Assembly: GCF_002379365.1 (NCBI RefSeq)
Contig: NZ_JQIU01000008.1
Span: 1,182,733-1,235,496 of the forward strand
Reading direction: 5' to 3'
Origin: Brachyspira sp. G79
GTDB lineage: Bacteria; Spirochaetota; Brachyspiria; Brachyspirales; Brachyspiraceae
Length of the DNA stretch: 52,764 nt
Under the pieces are notes generated by a model. That model saw only the letters and a list, made by a program, of their open reading frames with translations, did not search any database and was not told the origin of the DNA. A program made the position numbers and the translations under genes. Position 1 is the stretch's first letter. Each line of letters opens with the position of its first letter. Positions 17,866 to 26,332 of the stretch are shown piece by piece.

Positions 17866-17946
17866 ATGATTACTGATTTTGCTATAAACAAATTGATAGT
17901 AGCCATTTCTTACCTATCCAATAAATATACAAAACATACATTATAA
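17866..17946 (+). CDS. Small ORF (26 residues) upstream of the second DCCP-like gene
   Basis: Starts MITDF, has the core YLSNKYTKH, and is homologous to the ORF at 16515-16592 with synonymous codon differences. It lies directly after a consensus promoter and would be read from a leaderless transcript. It stops 69 bases before the DCCP ATG. The pair most likely arose when the DCCP unit was duplicated, and both copies have kept the reading open. Function unknown. Confidence 0.5.
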   Translation: MITDFAINKLIVAISYLSNKYTKHTL

Positions 17947-17953
17947 TCTTTTA

Positions 17954-17972
17954 ATTCTATAGGATATAGAAT
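17954..17972. promoter_or_regulatory. Inverted repeat before the second DCCP-like gene
   Basis: ATTCTATA-GGA-TATAGAAT, 8-bp perfect arms, lies 7 bases after the small ORF stop. It shares TTCTATAG and TATAGAA with the repeat at 16601-16617 although the surrounding bases differ. Probably an operator or leader hairpin. Confidence 0.5.
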
Positions 17973-18015
17973 CCATTTCTATTTTTATAAACAAATATAT
18001 TTAGGGAGTAATAAT

Positions 18016-19167
18016 ATGTCTAACAACAATTTACCAGAAATTTTTGAAACATTTGCTGATGCACGCAAAAAAGGCTTTCTTACTATGAAAGCTGAAAAGG
18101 ACAAAGGAAAAAATGTAGTAGGTATTTTTTGTACTTATACGCCTAGAGAAATAATATATGCTGCTGATGCTTTAAGCGTATCATTATGTTCTACAAGCGA
18201 AGAGACTATACCTGAAGCAGAAAAACATCTGCCTAAAAATTTATGCCCTCTAATAAAATCGAGTTATGGATTTGCTATTACAGATAAATGTCCTTATATG
18301 TATTTTTCTGATTTAATAGTAGGGGAAACTACCTGCGACGGTAAAAAGAAAATGTATGAACTTTTAGGAGAGGTAAAAGATACTCATGTTATGCAGCTGC
18401 CTCATACAAGAAACAGCTATTCTTTTGAACTTTGGAAAAATGAAATAAAAGAACTTATTAAAAAACTAGAAGAAAAGTTTAATGTAGAAATAACAGAAGA
18501 AAAATTGAAAGATGCTATAAAATTATGCAATGAAGAGAGAAATGTTATGAAAGAATTTTTCTCGCTTGCAAAATTAGTACCTTCCCCAGTTAAAGGAACT
18601 GAAATGCATGATGTTATGAACTCTTCTAATTTTAAATTTGATAAAAAAGAATTCTTTGAAGAAATAAGAAAAACTACACAAAATATGAAAGAAAGATATG
18701 ATAAAGGCGAAACTCCTTTTAATGAAGATACTCCTAGAATACTTATCACAGGCTGCCCTACTGGAGGTGTTGTTGATAAAGTAATAAAACAAATAGAAGA
18801 AATTGGTGGAAGTGTTGTATGTATTGAAAACTGTGTGGGAACTAAAAACTTTGAAATGCTTGTTGATGAAGAAAATAAAGACCCTATAGAAGCTATAGCA
18901 GAAAGATACATAAATATACCTTGTTCTATTATGACTCCTAATGACGGAAGAATGGAGAGAATAAAACAGTATATAGAAGATTATAAAGTTGACGGTGTTG
19001 TAGATGTTACGCTTACAGCATGCCACACATATGCAATAGAAACTGAAAAAGTAAGAAGGACAGTAGAAGGATTAGGAAAATCATATTTGGCAATAGAAAC
19101 TAACTACTCAAACAGCGATGCTCCTCAGTTAAGAACTAGATTAGAAGCGTTTGTTGAAATGCTTTGA
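18016..19167 (+). CDS. Double-cubane cluster protein / YjiM-like, second paralogue
   Basis: A 383-residue tandem duplicate of the preceding gene, roughly three-quarters identical. It keeps every conserved Cys segment (GIFCTYTP, SLCSTSEET, NLCPLIKSSYGF, DKCPYMYFSD, GETTCDGKKK, ITGCPTGG, IENCVGTK, LTACHTYA), so both copies should carry the cluster. Differences concentrate in residues ~185-240 (the linker between the two lobes). SD GGGAG is better than that of copy 1, and the unit has its own consensus promoter, so this copy may be the more strongly made. Subunits of the family work as dimers, so a heterodimer of the two paralogues is possible (inference). Confidence 0.88.
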   Translation: MSNNNLPEIFETFADARKKGFLTMKAEKDKGKNVVGIFCTYTPREIIYAADALSVSLCSTSEETIPEAEKHLPKNLCPLIKSSYGFAITDKCPYMYFSDLIVGETTCDGKKKMYELLGEVKDTHVMQLPHTRNSYSFELWKNEIKELIKKLEEKFNVEITEEKLKDAIKLCNEERNVMKEFFSLAKLVPSPVKGTEMHDVMNSSNFKFDKKEFFEEIRKTTQNMKERYDKGETPFNEDTPRILITGCPTGGVVDKVIKQIEEIGGSVVCIENCVGTKNFEMLVDEENKDPIEAIAERYINIPCSIMTPNDGRMERIKQYIEDYKVDGVVDVTLTACHTYAIETEKVRRTVEGLGKSYLAIETNYSNSDAPQLRTRLEAFVEML

Positions 19168-19235
19168 TGATATTAAAAAATATTTAAATAATATTAAATA
19201 ATAATAAAATAATAATAAAAAAAACATTTTTTAAT

Positions 19236-19271
19236 AGGTAAACTAGTATTAATTAATATACTAGTTTACCT
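19236..19271 (+). promoter_or_regulatory. Long inverted repeat between DCCP 2 and the desulfurase gene
   Basis: AGGTAAACTAGTAT (19236-19249) pairs perfectly with 19258-19271 over an 8-base A/T loop. No T-run follows on the plus strand, so it is not a standard terminator for this operon. It may be an operator, a processing hairpin or a partial terminator tuning the downstream genes. Confidence 0.5.
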
Positions 19272-19297
19272 AGAATAAAAAATTATCGGATACTTTT

Positions 19298-20443
19298 ATG
19301 ATTTATTTTGATAATGCGGCAACTACATTAAAAAAGCCTGATACCGTTGCAAAAGCAGTTTTTAAAGCTATAAATAGTTTTGCTAATGCATCAAGAGGCT
19401 CTTATGAAGCATCATTAAGCAGCGAAAGAATAATACTTGAAACAAGAGAAAGAATAGTAAAACTTTTTAATGGATACACTCCAAACTATACAGTGTTTAC
19501 AAGTAATTCTACAGAAGCATTAAATACCGCAATTAAAGGTATAATACAAAATCATAAAGATACTCATATTATAACAACATCATTAGAACATAACAGCGTT
19601 TTAAGACCTCTCTATGAAATGCAGGAACTTGGTACGGAACTTACGATAATAAATACCAATATCAAAGGTGAGATAAATTATAATGATATAGAAAAAAATA
19701 TAAAACAAAATACAAAAGCAATTATATGTACTCATGCCTCTAATGTTATAGGCGATGTTTTGGATATAGATTTTATAGGCAGTTTATGTAAAAAACATAA
19801 TATACTTTTTATACTGGATGCTTCTCAAAGTGCAGGAAGTATAGATATAGATATGAAAAAAAGTAATATTGATATTGTATGCTTTACTGGTCATAAAGGG
19901 CTTATGGGACCTCAAGGAACTGGAGGGCTATGTATAAAAAAAGGTATAGATATAAAACCGTTAAAAACTGGAGGCTCTGGCATTAAAACTTATTCAAAAA
20001 CTCAGCATGAAAACATGCCAGTAAGACTTGAAGCAGGTACTTTAAATAGTCATTCTATAGCGGGACTTAATGCTGCATTAAAGTTTATAGAAGAAGAAGG
20101 CATAGAAAAAATAAGAAATCATGAAAGACAATTAGCAAAATATTTTTATGATGAAATAAAAAATATAGAAAATATAAAGTTCTATGGTAATTATAATACT
20201 GATAAAAGAACATCAATAGTATCTTTAAATATTGCAGATATTGATTCTGCCAAAATATCTGATATACTTTCCTCTAAATACGATATAGCCACTAGGTCTG
20301 GAGGACATTGTGCCCCACTTATGCATACTTCTCTTAATACTGTTAATCAGGGGATTGTAAGATTCAGTTTTTCTTACTTTAATACAATAGAAGAAATAGA
20401 AAATGGAGTTAATGCTGTAAAAGAAATAAGCAGGCGTTTTTAA
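19298..20443 (+). CDS. Cysteine desulfurase family protein (class V aminotransferase fold)
   Basis: A 381-residue PLP enzyme of the NifS/SufS group, closest to the EF2568-type subfamily (TIGR01977) that often lies near selenium or sulfur-carrier genes. It removes S (or Se) from Cys as an enzyme-bound persulfide. Visible features are MIYFDNAATTLKKP, STEALNTAIKG, the PLP lysine in FTGHKGLMGPQGTGG (~201) and the catalytic Cys in RSGGHCAPL (~337). The placement between the double-cubane genes and an activator with a DUF3343 tail suggests a dedicated sulfur source for the cluster or carrier (inference). Only a weak SD (CGGATA) is present. Confidence 0.9.
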   Translation: MIYFDNAATTLKKPDTVAKAVFKAINSFANASRGSYEASLSSERIILETRERIVKLFNGYTPNYTVFTSNSTEALNTAIKGIIQNHKDTHIITTSLEHNSVLRPLYEMQELGTELTIINTNIKGEINYNDIEKNIKQNTKAIICTHASNVIGDVLDIDFIGSLCKKHNILFILDASQSAGSIDIDMKKSNIDIVCFTGHKGLMGPQGTGGLCIKKGIDIKPLKTGGSGIKTYSKTQHENMPVRLEAGTLNSHSIAGLNAALKFIEEEGIEKIRNHERQLAKYFYDEIKNIENIKFYGNYNTDKRTSIVSLNIADIDSAKISDILSSKYDIATRSGGHCAPLMHTSLNTVNQGIVRFSFSYFNTIEEIENGVNAVKEISRRF

Positions 20444-20497
20444 ATTTGTAATAAAAAATATTAATAAATGATAAATAAAATATAAAGGAAAAATAAA

Positions 20498-21577
20498 ATG
20501 TATTATATTGGTATAGATATAGGATCAACTGCTTCAAAAGTGGCGGTTTTTGACGATGAAAAAAATGATTTGACAGAATTATTTATGATTCCTACAGGCT
20601 GGTCTGGAGTAGAGGCTGCTTCAAAAATATTAGAAATGCTTAAAGAAAAAAATATAAATAAAGAGAATTCATATTTTACAGGTACAGGTTACGGAAGAGT
20701 ATCAATAGAATATGCAAATAAAACTATAACTGAAATTACTTGTCATGCCAAAGGTGCTAATTTTTTATTCAATAATTTAAACGGAACTTTAATTGATATA
20801 GGCGGACAGGATACAAAAATAATAAGCATAAAAAATGGAAAAGTTGATAATTTTATTATGAATGATAAATGCTCAGCTGGTACTGGAAGATTCATAGAAT
20901 TAATGGCAAACTCTTTGGGCTGTTCTATACCTGCCCTTCTTGAAGAGGCTGAAAAATGTAATGATACTGATGTTGTTATAAGCTCTATGTGTACAGTATT
21001 TGCAGAAACAGAAGTTATAAGCCTTAAAGCAAGCGGAAAACAAAAAAATGAAATAGCATATGCAATAGTAAACTCTGTTGCAAATAAAGTTGCTTCTCTT
21101 TGTGGAAAGTTTAAAGATGATACGTACTTCCTTACTGGGGGATTATGTGTATTTGATTATTTAATAAAAACTTTAGAGAAAACATTAGGCGGAAAAGTTA
21201 TTACAGACAGCAGAGGACAATATGCAGGTGCTATAGGGGCTGCTATTATTGGTTTTGAGAAAAATGCCTCTAATAAAAATAAAATAAAACAAAACTCTTC
21301 AAACATAAAAAACAATGAAAAAAAAGAAGAGATAAAAGACAAAAGATTAATAATAACTTTTAATACCACAACAGATGTTATGAGGGCTGAAAAATCATTT
21401 AAAAATGTTATGTCAGAAACTAATGAGCCTCTTGGAAAAATAATATCAATACCAAGCGAAATATCAGCAGGATGCGGAATGTCTTGGGAAAGTGAAATAC
21501 ATTTAAAAGATAAATTAACTAATATATTAAAAGAAAATGATATAGAATATGACAATTTTTATGAAATATATAAATAG
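20498..21577 (+). CDS. YjiL-type dehydratase/DCCP activator ATPase fused to DUF3343
   Basis: A 359-residue protein with two parts. Residues 1-~255 are an ASKHA-fold activator (YjiL / DCCP reductase): GIDIGSTASKVAVFDD, the YjiL-typical PTGW, TGYGRVSIEYA, DIGGQDTKII, and the two Cys of the dimer-bridging [4Fe-4S] cluster in NDKCSAGTG (~125) and SSMCTVFAE (~165). It hydrolyses ATP to inject low-potential electrons into its partner. After a Lys/Asn-rich linker (~256-280), residues ~281-355 are a DUF3343 domain (S/Se-carrier-like), with FNTTTDVMRAEKSF and IPSEISAGCGMSWES, whose Cys (~326) is conserved. YjiL proteins normally lack this domain. SD AAAGGA lies before the ATG. Confidence 0.88.
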   Translation: MYYIGIDIGSTASKVAVFDDEKNDLTELFMIPTGWSGVEAASKILEMLKEKNINKENSYFTGTGYGRVSIEYANKTITEITCHAKGANFLFNNLNGTLIDIGGQDTKIISIKNGKVDNFIMNDKCSAGTGRFIELMANSLGCSIPALLEEAEKCNDTDVVISSMCTVFAETEVISLKASGKQKNEIAYAIVNSVANKVASLCGKFKDDTYFLTGGLCVFDYLIKTLEKTLGGKVITDSRGQYAGAIGAAIIGFEKNASNKNKIKQNSSNIKNNEKKEEIKDKRLIITFNTTTDVMRAEKSFKNVMSETNEPLGKIISIPSEISAGCGMSWESEIHLKDKLTNILKENDIEYDNFYEIYK

Positions 21578-21706
21578 TTCTATTAAATCATTTTTATATT
21601 TTTCTTATTAATAATAGATATATAAATATAAAACTTTTTTATATAGCAGTTGAATATAACTGATTATAAGTTTTTTTATATGTTTAGTATATACCTAAAC
21701 AAATAT

Positions 21707-22010
21707 AGTTTGTCAAAAAATTAATTTTTTTAATTTGAAATATTTGCAGGGCTTTGCCCACCACTCTGTGTGCCCCACTTCTTTTGTGACGCTGTCCGCC
21801 TTTGGTGTGCCACAAAAAAGTAAAAAGGCTACATTTTATGCTGAATTTAGCAATTTATCCTACATATAAAACATAATTAGTACGATTTTATAATAATTTC
21901 AATACTTGTACTTTCTCGAAGTGTATCCGAGCTTGTCTAGGATATAAGGTTATTTTGGCGAAGCCCGCAGAGCAAAGGCTGGAAAATAACAACAAAAAAA
22001 TTAACAAACT
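21707..22010. repeat. Dispersed intergenic element, copy A (AGTTTGTCAA ends)
   Basis: A 304-base G+C-richer element with ends AGTTTGTCAA (21707-21716) and TTAACAAACT (22001-22010). About 240 bases of the core (from GTGACGCTGTCCGCC near 21787 to the right end) are nearly identical to copy B at 27358-27637. Outside the ends, AGTATATACCTAAACAA occurs on both sides (from 21687 and 22022), looking like a long imperfect flanking repeat. Short hairpins (TTTTGTG/CACAAAA) lie inside. It has no credible protein. It fills most of the 21578-22157 gap, the rest being A+T-rich leader of argF. Confidence 0.75.
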
Positions 22011-22157
22011 TAAAAGTTTTCAGTATATACCTAAACAACTATAATTTGTAAAAATAGTTCTATTATTTTTTAATCATAAATTATTGCAATATTACAAAAA
22101 CAGTATATAGTATTACTTAAAAAAGTAACATTTAAATTTTATTTATGGGTAAAAATT

Positions 22158-23108
22158 ATGAATAATACAAAAAAAGTAAATTTATCTGGAAGACATTTTA
22201 TCAATTTAGAAGATTTCACACCTCAAGAGTTATCAGCATTAATTGATTATACTTTTGATCTTAAAGCAAAAATAAAAAATAATGAAGAAATGAATATAAT
22301 GAAAAATAAAACTATGGTAATGTATTTTTCAAAACCTAGTTTAAGAACACGTTTAAGTTTTGAAATAGGAATGAAAAAATTAGGCGGAGATGCTTTTGTA
22401 TTAAAACAAGATGAAATTATACTTGGAGAGAGAGAAAGCATTGAAGACAGTTCAAATGTTATTTCAAGATACTGTGATTTGATTATGATAAGAACGTTTG
22501 CTCACAGCGATGTAGAAGATTTTGCTAAATATTCAAAAGTACCTGTTATAAATGCATTGACAGACCTTTCGCACCCTTGCCAAATTATGGGGGATTTATT
22601 TACCATAAAAGAACATTTCGGAAAGCTAAAAGGATTAACTCTTTCATTTATAGGAGACGGTAATAATGTATGCAATAGTCTTTTAATAGGCTGTTCTATG
22701 CTTGGGCTTAATATAAAAGTAGCAACTCCTAAAGGCTATGAACCTGATTCAAAAATAACAGAACTAGCCAAAAATTATGCAAAAGAAAATGGATGCACTG
22801 TTGATATTATGAATGATGTAAAAAAAGCAGTAGAAAACTCTAATATAGTGTATACTGATGTATGGGCTTCTATGGGAAAAGAAAAAGAAAAGGAAAAGAG
22901 ATTTAATGATTTTAAAGGTTTTACACTCACTAAAGAATTATTTTCTCTTGCAAATAAAAATGCTATAGCCCTTCATTGTCTTCCTGCTCATAAGGGTGAA
23001 GAGATAAATGAAGATATATTTAAGATAAACTCTGAATATATTTATACTGAAGCAGAAAACAGAATGCATGCCCAAATGGCTATAATGAGCAGCATAATAA
23101 AAGAATAA
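22158..23108 (+). CDS. argF: Ornithine carbamoyltransferase
   Basis: Forms citrulline from ornithine and carbamoyl phosphate (reversible in arginine catabolism). The 316 residues match the family. The carbamoyl-phosphate loop is KPSLRTRLSFE, followed by MIRTFAH, LTDLSHPCQIMGD, YTDVWASMGKE (ornithine side), and the closing HCLPAHKGEEI with the catalytic Cys. It heads argF-argG-argH. The long leader carries repeat element A and no clear ARG box. No SD better than GGGT is present. Confidence 0.95.
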   Translation: MNNTKKVNLSGRHFINLEDFTPQELSALIDYTFDLKAKIKNNEEMNIMKNKTMVMYFSKPSLRTRLSFEIGMKKLGGDAFVLKQDEIILGERESIEDSSNVISRYCDLIMIRTFAHSDVEDFAKYSKVPVINALTDLSHPCQIMGDLFTIKEHFGKLKGLTLSFIGDGNNVCNSLLIGCSMLGLNIKVATPKGYEPDSKITELAKNYAKENGCTVDIMNDVKKAVENSNIVYTDVWASMGKEKEKEKRFNDFKGFTLTKELFSLANKNAIALHCLPAHKGEEINEDIFKINSEYIYTEAENRMHAQMAIMSSIIKE

Positions 23109-23185
23109 TAAAAAATAATAATAGAAATATTGTAATTTAAACAATTTTATAAATATTTTATTTAATTAAAAAAAGGAAATTCACT

Positions 23186-24406
23186 ATGAAAAAGAAATTA
23201 GTACTAGCCTATTCAGGCGGATTAGACACTACAGTTATTATACCATGGCTTAAAGAAAATTATGACTATGATATCATTGCTGCATGTGTGGATGTAGGTC
23301 AGGGAACAGAAACAGACGGACTAGAAGAGAAAGCTATAAAAACAGGAGCTTCAAAATATTATCTAGTAAAATGCGAAGATGAATTCGTTACAGATTATAT
23401 TTACCCTATATTAAAAGCTGATGCAGTTTATGAAGATAAATATCTTTTAGGTACTTCAGCAGCACGTCCTTTAATAGCAAAAAAACTTGTTGAAATAGCA
23501 TTGAAGGAAGGAGCTTCTGCTATAGCACATGGAGCTACAGGAAAAGGAAATGACCAAGTAAGATTCGAATTAACAGTAAAAGCATTAGCACCTAATCTTG
23601 AAATAATAGCCCCTTGGAGAATATGGGATATATCATCACGTGAAGATGAAATAAAGTATTTGGAAGAAAGAAATATACCAGTACCTATGAAAAAAGATGA
23701 TTCTTATTCCAGAGATAAAAACCTTTGGCATTTATCACATGAGGGTTTAGAGCTAGAAGATCCTGCTAATATGCCTAATTACGAAAAACTTTTGAAATTA
23801 TCAAATACTATTGAAAATGCTCCTAATGAGGCACAATTTGTAGAATTAGAGTTTGAAAAAGGAATACCTATTAAAGCAGATGGTAAAGAGTTTTCACCTT
23901 CAGATTTGGTAAAATACTTAAATGAAATAGGCGGAAAACATGCAGTAGGTATAGTTGATTTGGTAGAAAACCGTGTAGTAGGTATAAAATCAAGAGGTGT
24001 TTACGAAACTCCGGGCGGAACTATTCTTTATGCAGCACATAGAGAGCTTGAACATCTATGTTTAGACAGAGAAACTTTATCATTCAAAGCTATAGTTGCA
24101 AATAAATTAACAGACCTTGTATACAGCGGAAGATGGTTTACTCCTCTTCGTGAGGCTTTGAGTGCTTTTGTTGATAAAACTCAGGAAACTGTAACTGGAA
24201 AAGTAAAATTAAAACTATATAAAGGAAATATTATACCTGCAGGAGCTTCTTCTCCTTATTCTCTTTATAATCAGAGTTTGGCTAGCTTTACCACAGGCGA
24301 ATTATACAATCACAAAGATGCTGAAGGCTTTATAACATTATACGGACTTCCTTTGAAAGTTAATGCCTTAATGAAAGAACAAAATAAAATAAATGAGGTT
24401 AAATAA
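23186..24406 (+). CDS. argG: Argininosuccinate synthase
   Basis: Joins citrulline and aspartate with ATP to argininosuccinate. The 406 residues are typical. Motifs are the PP-loop [43 protein letters not shown], and APWRIWD. SD AAAGGAAA lies 9 bases before the ATG. It is followed by argH after 7 bases, so both are on one mRNA. Confidence 0.97.
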   Translation: MKKKLVLAYSGGLDTTVIIPWLKENYDYDIIAACVDVGQGTETDGLEEKAIKTGASKYYLVKCEDEFVTDYIYPILKADAVYEDKYLLGTSAARPLIAKKLVEIALKEGASAIAHGATGKGNDQVRFELTVKALAPNLEIIAPWRIWDISSREDEIKYLEERNIPVPMKKDDSYSRDKNLWHLSHEGLELEDPANMPNYEKLLKLSNTIENAPNEAQFVELEFEKGIPIKADGKEFSPSDLVKYLNEIGGKHAVGIVDLVENRVVGIKSRGVYETPGGTILYAAHRELEHLCLDRETLSFKAIVANKLTDLVYSGRWFTPLREALSAFVDKTQETVTGKVKLKLYKGNIIPAGASSPYSLYNQSLASFTTGELYNHKDAEGFITLYGLPLKVNALMKEQNKINEVK

Positions 24407-24413
24407 TTAATTT

Positions 24414-25805
24414 ATGAAAGAAAAATTATGGGGGGGACGTTTTTCAAAAGCTCTTAATAAAGAAGCTAATGATTTTAATTCATCATTATCTTTTGACTGT
24501 AAGATGTATAAAGAGGATATATTAGGAAGCATAGCACATGCAAAAATGCTTGGCGAATGTTCTATTATACCTCTTGATGAAAGCGTAACTATAATAAACG
24601 GCTTAAAACAAATTTTAGAAGAAATAGAAAATAATAAACTTCAATTCGATTTTGAACTTGAAGATATACATACTCAAATAGAGAAATGGCTTATAGAAAA
24701 AGTAGGCGAAGTTGGTAAAAAAGTACATACTGGAAGAAGCAGAAATGATCAGGTAGCCCTTGACCTTAGAATGTATTTAAAAAACGAAACAGAAAATATA
24801 AAATCTCTTTTACTAAATTTAATTTCTGTTTTAATAAGCATTCAAAAAGAAAATACAAAAACATATATGAGTGGCTATACTCATCTTCAAAGAGCACAGG
24901 TTATTACATTTGCACATTATTTAGGGGCTTATGTAGAGATGTTTAAAAGAGATTTTGAAAGATTAAATGACGCTTATAAACGTATAGATGTAATGCCTCT
25001 TGGAGCTGGTGCTTTGGCATGTTCCACTTACAATATAGACAATAAAAAAACTGCTGAAACATTAAACTTCAAAAATGTAATGCTTAACTCTTTGGACGCT
25101 GTATCTGACAGAGATTTTGTTATTGAAACTGAAGCTGATTTATCAATAATTATGATGCATTTAAGCCGATTTTCTGAAGAGCTTATTTTATATTCCACTT
25201 CTGAGTTTAAGTTTATAGAGTTTGATGATGAGTTTACAACAGGTTCAAGCCTTATGCCTCAAAAGAAAAACCCAGATATACTTGAACTTATTCGTGGAAA
25301 AACTGGAAGAGTATATGGAAACTTATTTTCTATATTAACAGTAATGAAATCTCTTCCTTTGGCATACAATAAAGATATGCAGGAGGATAAAGAGGGAATA
25401 TTTGACTCTTTAAAAAATGTTGAAAACTGTTTATCTATACTTCCTAATGTATTAAAAACTATGAAGATTAATAAAGAAAATATGCTTAACTCTGTTAATG
25501 AAGGATTTTTGAATGCTACAGAGGTCGCTGATTATCTTGTAAGAAAAGGTATTCCTTTCAGAGATGCTCATGGCATATCTGGAAGGCTTGTTGTATACTG
25601 CATTAATAATAATAAAAATCTTTCTTCTCTAAGTATAGAAGAATATAAAAAAGAATGCAGCCTATTTGAAGATGATATATATTCTTTTATAACTCCAGAG
25701 GCACAGATTGCTAATAAAACTATGTTGGGAAGCCCTAATGAAAATGCTGTTTTAGAAGTGATAAAAATTAATGAAAATTGGCTTGATAATAATAAAATGA
25801 GCTAA
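24414..25805 (+). CDS. argH: Argininosuccinate lyase
   Basis: Splits argininosuccinate to arginine and fumarate; a homotetramer of the fumarase/aspartase superfamily. The 463 residues show LWGGRFSKALN, HTGRSRNDQVALDLRMY, SGYTHLQRAQ and the signature TGSSLMPQKKNPDILEL with the catalytic Ser loop. It starts 7 bases after argG, without its own strong SD, and so is probably coupled. A strong terminator follows at 25822-25855. Confidence 0.97.
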   Translation: MKEKLWGGRFSKALNKEANDFNSSLSFDCKMYKEDILGSIAHAKMLGECSIIPLDESVTIINGLKQILEEIENNKLQFDFELEDIHTQIEKWLIEKVGEVGKKVHTGRSRNDQVALDLRMYLKNETENIKSLLLNLISVLISIQKENTKTYMSGYTHLQRAQVITFAHYLGAYVEMFKRDFERLNDAYKRIDVMPLGAGALACSTYNIDNKKTAETLNFKNVMLNSLDAVSDRDFVIETEADLSIIMMHLSRFSEELILYSTSEFKFIEFDDEFTTGSSLMPQKKNPDILELIRGKTGRVYGNLFSILTVMKSLPLAYNKDMQEDKEGIFDSLKNVENCLSILPNVLKTMKINKENMLNSVNEGFLNATEVADYLVRKGIPFRDAHGISGRLVVYCINNNKNLSSLSIEEYKKECSLFEDDIYSFITPEAQIANKTMLGSPNENAVLEVIKINENWLDNNKMS

Positions 25806-25821
25806 AAAAATTAATTGTATC

Positions 25822-25855
25822 AAAAAAAGAGTGCTTAAAAAAAGCACTCTTTTTT
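25822..25855 (+). terminator. Terminator of the argFGH operon
   Basis: GAGTGCTT/AAGCACTC stem extended by A-T pairs (25825-25836 with 25842-25853), a 5-base loop and a T-run, 17 bases after the argH stop. Confidence 0.9.
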
Positions 25856-25878
25856 GTTATTTATTTACAAAATTTATT

Positions 25879-26323
25879 AGACTTGTTTTAAAACTAAATT
25901 TATTAATATTTATAAATTTTTAATCTAATATTTTTTATTATAGTTGGGGCTTTGCCCCAAACCCCAGTTCTTTTATTGATATAAAAGAACCAAAAGAACT
26001 GCATTTTGTAGTTCAAATATATAATTTATACAATATATAAAACATAATTAGTACGATTTAATAATAATTTCAATACTTGCACTTTCGCGAAGCGTATCCG
26101 AGCTTATTGAGGATATAAGCTTCTTTGACGCTGTCCGCCTCGCTCTGCGTACCGTAGGTGTGGCACAAAGAAGCAAAAAGACTGCATTTTTTACTAAAAT
26201 ATAGTTATTGTAATACATTTTTAACATATTTTATTAATACTAAATAATACTTCATATTATTTATAAATTATAATTACATTTATAAATAACTAAAATTTGA
26301 CAAATTATACTTGTTTAGGTATA
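25879..26323. repeat. Dispersed intergenic element, copy C, flanked by a 14-base direct repeat
   Basis: The left border has ACTTGTTTTAAAACTA (25881-25896), and the right border contains TTGACAAATT (26297-26306) plus ACTTGTTTAGGTATA. The core shares with copies A/B the block around ACATAATTAGTACGATTT, CGAAGCGTATCCGAGCTT and GACGCTGTCCGCC, but in a different order. Hairpins GGGGC/GCCCC (near 25945) and TTCTTTG/CAAAGAA (near 26122) are present. TTACAAAATTTATT occurs at 25865-25878 and again at 26324-26337, a possible target duplication; the right copy includes the stop of the LEA lipoprotein gene. No gene is seen in 25806-26332. Confidence 0.6.
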
Positions 26324-26332
26324 TTACAAAAT

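Noticed and set aside
16657-19167. Calling the two paralogues subunits A and B of a 2-hydroxyacyl-CoA dehydratase
   Set aside because: Both are closer to each other and to YjiM/DCCP in motif order (LPEIF start, GETTCDGKKK, LTACHTYA) than to HgdA/HgdB. No CoA-transferase or enoyl-CoA gene is nearby.
19284-19291. TCCGATAA on the minus strand, a possible sigma-28 -10 box
   Set aside because: It would drive transcription back into the 3' end of the DCCP gene. No flagellar gene lies there, so it is probably chance.
21777-21960. Structured G+C-rich core of repeat A as a riboswitch for argF
   Set aside because: The same sequence lies before unrelated genes (copy B), so it is a dispersed element, not a gene-specific sensor.
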